This document shows positions 1 through 8,900 of a stretch of 39,976 bases of DNA, one piece after another (position 1 is the first letter of the stretch; each line of letters begins with the position of its first letter). Source of the DNA: an uncultured Mucilaginibacter sp. (GTDB lineage: Bacteria > Bacteroidota > Bacteroidia > Sphingobacteriales > Sphingobacteriaceae). The stretch is from positions 1-39,976 of the forward strand of contig NZ_CALMAT010000042.1 of the NCBI RefSeq assembly GCF_937859865.1, read 5' to 3'. The notes under the pieces are model-generated. The model searched no databases. It was given only the letters and a program-made list of their open reading frames with translations, and had not been told where the DNA came from. The position numbers and the translations under genes are program-made.

Positions 1-581
1 GCAAAAACAATGGCCGAACTATCCGGCGCAATCGAAGCCCAAGTTGGTTTGGGTTTAATCTTTTCATAATTAACCAGCTCAACCACTTTGTCGGTTTGTA
101 AATTGTATTGAAAGTAAAAGGTTTTTTTCTCCAAAGAATCCGTCGCTTTTTTGTCTTTGCGGTCTTTTTTTGTTTGATCAATCGAACTTTTTAAATCGAA
201 TTGGATGCTTTTTTCATCCTTGGTAAACTTTAAATTTTCGATGGGCAAATGTTGCGCATCAAACGGGTCTTTTACAATCAAAGTAACGGCAGCCGCAATT
301 TTGGCATTGTCAAACAACAGCTTTTTGGTGCGTGCAGCCGGATCAACCAGATACCATTTTTTGCCCGCGCTCGTTTCAAATGGATACCAAAACTTGTTGG
401 AAGTTTTAAGCCAGTGCGCATCAACCGAAGTAGAGAATACCATTTTCTGCATTTTTTTGGGCGAAAAACGCGCCGCCAGCAAATAATTGGCTTTAGGTGG
501 ATTTGGGTTTTGGTAATAGTTTTGCGCTTGTGATTGAAAGCAAACAAACAGCAACAAAAGGATAAAGTAAAACTTTTTCAT
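1..581 (-). CDS. S9 family peptidase, DPP-IV-like, N-terminal part (cut by window edge)
   Basis: Translating the minus strand from the ATG at 581 gives an open frame of 193 codons to the window edge. It begins with a signal peptide (MKKFYFILLLLFVCFQSQAQ), so the product is exported. The following segment, with AARFSPKKMQKM near residue 37 and APDSSAIVFA at the edge, resembles the start of the DPP-IV-type beta-propeller in Bacteroidota S9 peptidases, which cleave dipeptides from peptide N-termini. The catalytic Ser-Asp-His domain would lie outside the window, so activity cannot be judged. Family assignment is from recognition of the N-terminal pattern only; another secreted propeller protein is possible. 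Confidence 0.65.
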   Translation of the reverse strand, partial: MKKFYFILLLLFVCFQSQAQNYYQNPNPPKANYLLAARFSPKKMQKMVFSTSVDAHWLKTSNKFWYPFETSAGKKWYLVDPAARTKKLLFDNAKIAAAVTLIVKDPFDAQHLPIENLKFTKDEKSIQFDLKSSIDQTKKDRKDKKATDSLEKKTFYFQYNLQTDKVVELVNYEKIKPKPTWASIAPDSSAIVF

Positions 582-897
582 GCAATATTAATTAATGCCG
601 AAAAGTATTCAATTGAAATGAAAAAAGTTTGGGAAATTTGCAGAAAAGGAAAATAGGCTTGTAATATTTTGAATACCTTTTGCCTCCGCCAAAAAAGTAG
701 TGCTAAAAGAAGCATCGGCAAATAAAATCCAATTGAATGCAAATGTTATTTTTACAGTGCACATTCACCTTTAATAAGCATGCAGGGTTATTATCAAAGT
801 TGGCAGTAATTAAGTTCTATGAGGTTATAAAAACATTTGGCATTATTTCATCACGTATCGTCTTTCAAAATCTAAAATTGCTTATACCTTTATCGCC
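582..897. other. Divergent intergenic region
   Basis: This AT-rich gap separates the divergent peptidase and MOSC genes and must hold both promoters. I see one copy of the dispersed element (686-715) and no convincing ORF or hairpin. Confidence 0.6.
686..715 (-). repeat. Dispersed element copy 1
   Basis: It reads CTAAAAGAAGCAT at its right end. This copy has the longer middle (GCACTACTTTTTTGG when read on the minus strand). It matches the leader-proximal CRISPR spacer 11737-11773 at 28 of 30 positions. Confidence 0.8.
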
Positions 898-1719
898 ATG
901 TTAAAAATCAGCGGGCTTTTTGTTTATCCCATAAAATCGCTCGGCGGCATTGCGGTCAGTTCGGCACAAGTAACCAGCCGCGGTTTAAAGCACGACCGCC
1001 GCTGGATGCTGGTGGATGAGCATAACCGGTTTTTATCGCAGCGCGAAGTCCCGCAAATGGCACTGCTTTTTGTAGAAATTACCGGCAACGGTTTGCTGGT
1101 GATGCACCGGCAGCAGCCCGAAGAATTTATCAATATCCCGTTTTTGTTTGAAGCCAACGAAACCGCATTGTGCAGCATTTGGGACGATACCTGCCTGGCG
1201 GAATTTGTGGATAACGGGATTGACCAATGGTTTACCGAAATGTTGCAAGTGAAATGCCGTTTGGTTTATATGCCCGAAGCAGCGCAACGGCAGGTAGACC
1301 AGCGTTATGCGCAGGCAGAACATATTACTTCTTTTGCTGATGCTTTTCCGGTTTTGATTATCGGACAAGCTTCGCTGGATGAACTAAACGGCCGGCTAAA
1401 AGAAGCGGTGCCAATGGACCGTTTTCGCCCAAACATCATTTTTACCGGCGGCGAGGCTTTTCTGGAAGACCAGATGCAGCATTTCAGTATCAAAAACATC
1501 AATTTTTTTGGTGTGAAACCTTGTGCCCGTTGTCCGGTTATAACCATTGACCAGGAAAACGCAACCACAGGAAAAGAGCCGTTGAAAACGCTTTCCGGCT
1601 ACCGCAAAAAAAACAACAAAGTTTATTTCGGCCAAAATTTAATTTACGAAGGCCTGGGCATTATTAGTGTTGACGATGAAATCCGGATCAAAGAATTACG
1701 CCCGGAAAAACTGATCTGA
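898..1719 (+). CDS. MOSC domain-containing protein
   Basis: This 273-residue protein has the two-part architecture of YcbX-like MOSC proteins. The N-terminal beta-barrel domain starts at residue 1 (LFVYPIKSLGG, then GLKHDRRWMLVD). The C-terminal MOSC domain contains FGVKPCARCPVI with the conserved cysteine expected to bind the molybdenum cofactor or its sulfur. Such proteins transfer sulfur to, or carry, Moco, or reduce N-hydroxylated compounds. The next gene, 27 bp downstream on the same strand, is a moaC-moaB fusion for Moco synthesis, which supports a Moco role. The start at 898 gives the expected N-terminus. Confidence 0.85.
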   Translation: MLKISGLFVYPIKSLGGIAVSSAQVTSRGLKHDRRWMLVDEHNRFLSQREVPQMALLFVEITGNGLLVMHRQQPEEFINIPFLFEANETALCSIWDDTCLAEFVDNGIDQWFTEMLQVKCRLVYMPEAAQRQVDQRYAQAEHITSFADAFPVLIIGQASLDELNGRLKEAVPMDRFRPNIIFTGGEAFLEDQMQHFSIKNINFFGVKPCARCPVITIDQENATTGKEPLKTLSGYRKKNNKVYFGQNLIYEGLGIISVDDEIRIKELRPEKLI

Positions 1720-1748
1720 CCCCAATTTTAGGCCGATAAAAGAAGCAT
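1720..1748 (-). repeat. Dispersed element copy 2, overlapping the moaCB start codon
   Basis: The element fills the whole gap between the MOSC stop codon (1717-1719) and the moaCB ATG (1747-1749). Its AAAAGAAG sits where a ribosome binding site would, and its terminal CAT overlaps the start codon. Confidence 0.85.
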
Positions 1749-2697
1749 GCAAAACGTTACCCATAAACAAATCACTTTGCGCACGGCACGCGCCGTCAGC
1801 GTTATTTTTTGTACCGCGCCAACCATCGAACTGATCAAAAACAACCAATTGCCCAAAGGCAATTTGTTTGATGTGGCGCAGGCGGCCGGTTTTTTGGGCG
1901 CCAAACTTACGCCGCAATTGTTGCCGCATTGCCATCCGGTGGCCATTGACGGGATGAGTATTAAGTTTGAATACCTCGACAAAGAAAAACATGCCGAATA
2001 TGTAGATGAAGCAGCTTTCGGCCGAACCGGGATTTTAATTCTGGGTGAAGCAAAATCCATCGGCCGGACAGGGATTGAAATGGAAATGCTGACGGCAGTT
2101 TCGGTAGCGGCTTTGGAAATTTACGATATGCTGAAACCGGTGGACAAGCAATTGGAGATCGGCCACATCAAACTGCTGGAAAAACGGGGCGGCAAAAGCG
2201 ACCGGCAGTTGTTGTATGAAGACGTTTCTGTGTGCGCCGTTTTGGTTTGTTCTGATTCTACCGCGGCTGGAACCCGGCAAGACCAAAGCGGAAAAATCAT
2301 CCGGGAAATGTTGGAAAGTTTTAATGCCGAAGTAGCCCATTTTGAGGTTTTGCCGGATGACAAACAGCAGATCCAGCAGCAAATTTTGGATTGGGTGCGG
2401 CAGGAGGTTCCGTTTATTTTTACAACCGGTGGCACGGGTTTAGGCCCGCGCGATAACACCGTAAAAGCCGTGGAAGAACTGTTGGAAAACAAAGCCGAAG
2501 GCATTGCCGAAGCGATGCGCGTTTTCGGGCAACAACGTACGCCCTTGGCTATGATGAGCCGCGGCGTTGCCGGAACCATCGGCCATACCTTAATTGTTAC
2601 GTTGCCCGGAAGTGCCAATGGCGCGCGCGAAAGTTTACAGGCTATTTTGCCGGCTGTTTTTCATGCCCGGAAGATGATTTTAGGAGGCGGGCATTAA
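1747..2697 (+). CDS. moaCB: Bifunctional molybdenum cofactor biosynthesis protein MoaC/MoaB
   Basis: The 316 residues join two enzymes of Moco synthesis. Residues 1-152 are MoaC (cyclic pyranopterin monophosphate synthase): LLPHCHPVAIDG near 58-69, EMEMLTAVSVAALEIYDM near 111-128 and the Lys-containing LLEKRGGKSD near 143-152. Residues 163-316 are MoaB/MogA-like (molybdopterin adenylyltransferase fold): VLVCSDS, TTGGTGLGPRDNT at 226-238 and LPGSANGARESL near the end. Fused MoaCB proteins are known in Bacteroidota. The enzyme is cytosolic. The ATG at 1747 gives the expected MoaC N-terminus and lies inside a dispersed element copy, which supplies the region just upstream. Confidence 0.93.
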   Translation: MQNVTHKQITLRTARAVSVIFCTAPTIELIKNNQLPKGNLFDVAQAAGFLGAKLTPQLLPHCHPVAIDGMSIKFEYLDKEKHAEYVDEAAFGRTGILILGEAKSIGRTGIEMEMLTAVSVAALEIYDMLKPVDKQLEIGHIKLLEKRGGKSDRQLLYEDVSVCAVLVCSDSTAAGTRQDQSGKIIREMLESFNAEVAHFEVLPDDKQQIQQQILDWVRQEVPFIFTTGGTGLGPRDNTVKAVEELLENKAEGIAEAMRVFGQQRTPLAMMSRGVAGTIGHTLIVTLPGSANGARESLQAILPAVFHARKMILGGGH

Positions 2698-2800
2698 GGG
2701 GAAATAAAGCTGAATTTGCGAAGAATGGATCAGGATTTGAAGGGAAATAAACAATTTCCTTTAGATAGAAGCTGTTTAGGTTTTATCCGGTTTATTGTCC

Positions 2801-2830
2801 ATGCTTCTTTTAGCACCTAAAAATCATTGG
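2801..2830 (+). repeat. Dispersed element copy 3
   Basis: It begins ATGCTTCTTTTAGCACC and continues into TAAAAATCATTGG, in the gap between moaCB and the CRISPR array. Confidence 0.8.
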
Positions 2831-2864
2831 CCCATTGTGTCTTTTGTATTGATAGGACAGCAAG

Positions 2865-2893
2865 CACTAAATTTCCGGGCATAAAAGAAGCAT
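2865..2893 (-). repeat. Dispersed element copy 4
   Basis: It is read on the minus strand as ATGCTTCTTTTATGCCCGG. It faces copy 3 across 34 bp, so the two form an inverted pair at the distal end of the array. Confidence 0.8.
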
Positions 2894-2956
2894 TGTGAAT
2901 TTTGATGATACAAATTTAAACAGGTTTTTGCTATCAACAGAAAGGAGTGCCTGAAG

Positions 2957-2986
2957 GTTTCAATTCCTATTTGGTACGATTAAAAG
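2957..2986 (-). repeat. Degenerate leader-distal terminal repeat
   Basis: It differs from the consensus at positions 1, 12, 14, 15 and 20 and contains CCTATTTGGT instead of CCAACATGGT. Decay of the terminal repeat is usual at the oldest end of an array. The same CCTATTTGGT variant appears in the solitary repeat at 20723-20752. Confidence 0.9.
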
Positions 2987-5900
2987 CAAAATTGCAAAAA
3001 GGTTGTTCCTCCAGAACCCTTATTTCAATTCCAACATGGTGCGATTAAAAGATGCCCGATTATCCAATTAAATCCGAAGATATCCTAATTTCAATTCCAA
3101 CATGGTGCGATTAAAAGCAATACCAAAGAGATTCTGTAGATATTGATATTTAATTCAATTCCAACATGGTGCGATTAAAAGTTGTGGCAAAGCGCAAGAA
3201 GCACTCCGTTCGATTACGGATTTCAATTCCAACATGGTGCGATTAAAAGCTTTCCCAACCCTGTTCCAATTGGTGACTTTACTATTTCAATTCCAACATG
3301 GTGCGATTAAAAGTTTTGAAAATATATTAATATTGTACAATGATGAAAAATTTCAATTCCAACATGGTGCGATTAAAAGCCAAAAACCGGAAGCATGACG
3401 GCCGATCGTAGCGATATTTCAATTCCAACATGGTGCGATTAAAAGCGGATTTTGATGCTTATTACAGGCAGCTTTCCAAATTTCAATTCCAACATGGTGC
3501 GATTAAAAGATTTTATCCATTTCTGAATAAAAATCTGTATCGTGATTTCAATTCCAACATGGTGCGATTAAAAGCATCGTCAGAACCGCTAAAGGTCAAT
3601 GTGCGACCATATTTCAATTCCAACATGGTGCGATTAAAAGTCGGTTAAAGCGATAGCAGGCCGTTGATCTTATGCTGATTTCAATTCCAACATGGTGCGA
3701 TTAAAAGCGGCTGCTGCGGCGGAGGAGGGCGGGGCGGGGTAAAGATTTCAATTCCAACATGGTGCGATTAAAAGCCTTTAAAAACTTAATATTTGTATTG
3801 ATACACTCTTATTTCAATTCCAACATGGTGCGATTAAAAGTGTAAATCAAAATTGGAAAAGACCATAGTTGATTCTTATTTCAATTCCAACATGGTGCGA
3901 TTAAAAGCATTTATGAATTTCTTATAATCATACAAACTAAAATCATTTCAATTCCAACATGGTGCGATTAAAAGTGTTTTAAAAGTTTAATTTTTTCCGC
4001 TGGCTCCCTCCATTTCAATTCCAACATGGTGCGATTAAAAGCTGTATCGGTTGCTTATATAGCGTGTGTGTTGTTATATATTTCAATTCCAACATGGTGC
4101 GATTAAAAGTTTTATGATTTCATTTGTGATAACATTTTCTTTTATTTCAATTCCAACATGGTGCGATTAAAAGTGTTTTGACTTTGCCCAATCCCTGTTC
4201 CTTGCTGCACATTTCAATTCCAACATGGTGCGATTAAAAGCCACGGGCTGCACGTTAAATTTTGCTTCTGTTTTATCATTTCAATTCCAACATGGTGCGA
4301 TTAAAAGATTTGACCCGCGTACGGGCAAAATGATTATCAGGCATTTCAATTCCAACATGGTGCGATTAAAAGTTTGGATTTACGGATTTCCCAGACCAGT
4401 CTTTCGCTATTTCAATTCCAACATGGTGCGATTAAAAGAATTAATTGACCCAACTGCTTATGCTATCATAATGAGATTTCAATTCCAACATGGTGCGATT
4501 AAAAGTTTTAGTGCTATCATTTAAAAAAACGATAGTGTCAATTTCAATTCCAACATGGTGCGATTAAAAGCACTTACGCAAAAGACGACCCATCCATCGC
4601 TATCAGATTTCAATTCCAACATGGTGCGATTAAAAGACAAAACCTAATATTTGCAAGTTATTTCCGGTAATATTTCAATTCCAACATGGTGCGATTAAAA
4701 GAGTTGTACCAGTACCAATGTATGCAGCCTTTGTCTGATTTCAATTCCAACATGGTGCGATTAAAAGCTTCATCGCAATCGCTATAAATATCTTCCTCGC
4801 TGTCATTTCAATTCCAACATGGTGCGATTAAAAGTTGTACTGCTGTAAGTCCCCTGCTAACGCAAAATAATATTTCAATTCCAACATGGTGCGATTAAAA
4901 GAGATGAAACGAATGATTGTTACTGCTTTATTAGGTGATTTCAATTCCAACATGGTGCGATTAAAAGTTAGTATGCAAAAACAGCACGCAATAGAAAAAC
5001 TTTATTTCAATTCCAACATGGTGCGATTAAAAGAGATGTTTCTCCTACTGATAAAAACGCAACAATAACATTTCAATTCCAACATGGTGCGATTAAAAGT
5101 ATCGTTGTGTGTGTAGTCTTCTTTTATGGAAGCCTATTTCAATTCCAACATGGTGCGATTAAAAGAAAAGGGTTAGAAAAAACGCCTGTAAATGGGTTTA
5201 AATTTCAATTCCAACATGGTGCGATTAAAAGGGCCGTGATGTTTTTATGCTTATTATTTATTTATATTTCAATTCCAACATGGTGCGATTAAAAGGCACG
5301 AAATCAGGTACGGTAAAATTGGCGGTACATATTTCAATTCCAACATGGTGCGATTAAAAGAAATACTGCCAGTTTTTGCAAGCATTTGTGCGTTTGATTT
5401 CAATTCCAACATGGTGCGATTAAAAGTCTTTCCCAACTGTAAAAAATCTCGGCTCCGTTCCAATTTCAATTCCAACATGGTGCGATTAAAAGAAAGTTCA
5501 CGCTTTCCATAACGGAATTTACAAGCGATTTCAATTCCAACATGGTGCGATTAAAAGGCAATAGCAACGCCTGCCGCTATCGCTCCCCGAAAATTTCAAT
5601 TCCAACATGGTGCGATTAAAAGAAATTATACACCATCGTTTTTCGCAAAACTTTGATTATTTCAATTCCAACATGGTGCGATTAAAAGTTGCAGGATAGC
5701 CGCCCAGCCCGCCAAGAGGGAGGGATTTCAATTCCAACATGGTGCGATTAAAAGACTTTAAAAATCTGCCGTCATGCTCCGCGAATTTATTTCAATTCCA
5801 ACATGGTGCGATTAAAAGACATATCCAAACATATCCTGATAAGCGGTTACCAATTTCAAATCCAACATGGTGCGATTAAAAGTGTGATAAACTGCTTTTG

Positions 5901-8900
5901 TGGCCAGCTTTCCAATGTATTTCAATTCCAACATGGTGCGATTAAAAGACTTAAATTACAGATAATAGCAATGCTTCTTTTATATTTCAATTCCAACATG
6001 GTGCGATTAAAAGAAAGTCAACTTTTAAAGTAAATGAAATTTCACCAAATTTCAATTCCAACATGGTGCGATTAAAAGTACCAGCAGTTTAGTAAAGACC
6101 ATAACTTTTTCATAATTTCAATTCCAACATGGTGCGATTAAAAGACATAAAAGCGACAAATAAGAAATACAAAACATTCATTTCAATTCCAACATGGTGC
6201 GATTAAAAGCCTCTATCATTTCGGCAGCTTCTTCGAGTTCGTTCTGATTTCAATTCCAACATGGTGCGATTAAAAGAAAAAAATCCCTCTTTATTTATCG
6301 TATCGGTTGGGAGATTTCAATTCCAACATGGTGCGATTAAAAGTGTTCTTCCGATAAAAGCAGGGCCAGGTTGGAGCTATTTCAATTCCAACATGGTGCG
6401 ATTAAAAGCAAACGGCTGTAGGGAGAAACACGAGTGCAAAGTTATTTCAATTCCAACATGGTGCGATTAAAAGGCATTTGATTAGCCTCTTTCCTGACCG
6501 GGAAATCATTTCAATTCCAACATGGTGCGATTAAAAGTATCGTTCAATACCGCGCCCATTTTGCCAGGTCATATTTCAATTCCAACATGGTGCGATTAAA
6601 AGAACTTACCTGTGTGTTTGCTGTGTGTTGCCTGTGTGATTTCAATTCCAACATGGTGCGATTAAAAGGTCGCTATCATCTTTGAACTTAAAATTATAAG
6701 TCTTATTTCAATTCCAACATGGTGCGATTAAAAGAATGAAGGGCCTTCCGTACACAGACGCTTTATTTTATTTCAATTCCAACATGGTGCGATTAAAAGG
6801 GCGATGTTGAAAGTAAAACTTCGGTCGAATCATTGAATTTCAATTCCAACATGGTGCGATTAAAAGACGCATTCCTTTATCAGAACAAACCATTATCTGA
6901 TTATTTCAATTCCAACATGGTGCGATTAAAAGGGAAAACGCAATTTAAAGCGTCTGCGCTTGTTGATCTATTTCAATTCCAACATGGTGCGATTAAAAGT
7001 GCCCTGCCGCCCGTAATGCCGGTAAAAGCAAGGCTAATTTCAATTCCAACATGGTGCGATTAAAAGGGGTCGCTCGCGTGAGTTTAGTAGCCTGCCGGCA
7101 GCAATTTCAATTCCAACATGGTGCGATTAAAAGAAAATGTGCCGATAAAAGAAGCACCACGCGGGTGGATTTCAATTCCAACATGGTGCGATTAAAAGGC
7201 ACAATAATTTTAAGTTTCATATCTGTATAGTTTATTTCAATTCCAACATGGTGCGATTAAAAGAAAGTTCGGCTTTGGTAACATTGACTTTTGTTACCTA
7301 ATTTCAATTCCAACATGGTGCGATTAAAAGGTATATCTTATATCTGCATCAATTTTCCATTTAGAGATTTCAATTCCAACATGGTGCGATTAAAAGCGTT
7401 TCACGCTTTTCTATCCCAGCCGCCTTTATCCTAATTTCAATTCCAACATGGTGCGATTAAAAGAAACTTTCCCTTTTTCATACCAACGGCATAATTTTAT
7501 TTCAATTCCAACATGGTGCGATTAAAAGTTCCAGCCTGGGTTTTGGCATCGGTAAAAAGAAATTATTTCAATTCCAACATGGTGCGATTAAAAGAACTTT
7601 TGTCGATCAAATTAAGCAGTACCTGTTCGATTTCAATTCCAACATGGTGCGATTAAAAGGTCGTATGGCTTTCTAAAAGTTTGGTTATTTTCCATTTCAA
7701 TTCCAACATGGTGCGATTAAAAGAATTTATAATTATTCATTGCGACAAGGAATTGATAAATTTCAATTCCAACATGGTGCGATTAAAAGTTTGTCCGAAC
7801 CAGTGGCTGTCTTTCGTGTTAATAGTATTTCAATTCCAACATGGTGCGATTAAAAGTTTCGGCTTTATAAATTGCACAACACCAGATATTCCATTTCAAT
7901 TCCAACATGGTGCGATTAAAAGAAAACGTAAAAATCAGATTCGCGAGTAATTGCAATATTTCAATTCCAACATGGTGCGATTAAAAGCGCCGGTTATAAC
8001 CGTATTGATATTTTTTAAAATATATTTCAATTCCAACATGGTGCGATTAAAAGCTTTGTGTTTTTTATTTGTAACAGTTGCCAGCAGATATTTCAATTCC
8101 AACATGGTGCGATTAAAAGTATTATCACAACAACGCGCACAATTATAAATAATACATTTCAATTCCAACATGGTGCGATTAAAAGCTGGTAGGAATAATT
8201 TACCAATTATACTTTTCGTGATTTCAATTCCAACATGGTGCGATTAAAAGTTATTCAACAATTCCTGGCCAGTTGAGAGAATCCCATTTCAATTCCAACA
8301 TGGTGCGATTAAAAGAACAAACTTACAAAAATGATGACCGATGATGGCTTATTTCAATTCCAACATGGTGCGATTAAAAGTTTCTGTTGCTGATCCAGGT
8401 CTTTGTTTGTTATATATTTCAATTCCAACATGGTGCGATTAAAAGTATGACCATCACGCTAATCGCTTGTCCGGTTTTGTTATTTCAATTCCAACATGGT
8501 GCGATTAAAAGTGTTGCCGATGTGGAGCGCGATATTATTGCCGATACCTATTTCAATTCCAACATGGTGCGATTAAAAGTACGGGTGCATTAAAAGAGTA
8601 TGATATGAGTGTTGATTTCAATTCCAACATGGTGCGATTAAAAGTATCTACTCTGACAACAACGACTATTTGGGAAACTTTATTTCAATTCCAACATGGT
8701 GCGATTAAAAGTCGTTTGGATTTATTCAGAATCTGGCTTTTTGATTTAATTTCAATTCCAACATGGTGCGATTAAAAGAGCAAGTCAACTTTCAAAGTAA
8801 AAGATATTTCACCGAATTTCAATTCCAACATGGTGCGATTAAAAGAAGAAAAAGGGTTAAGCTACTTTAATAGTATTTACATTTCAATTCCAACATGGTG

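Noticed and set aside
686-715. Direct self-targeting of this element copy by the newest spacer
   Set aside because: The match stops before the seed end of the guide, so cleavage there is not expected.
5100-5135. Spacer containing CTTCTTTTATGG as another element match
   Set aside because: The flanking bases do not fit the element, so this short AT-rich match is not counted.
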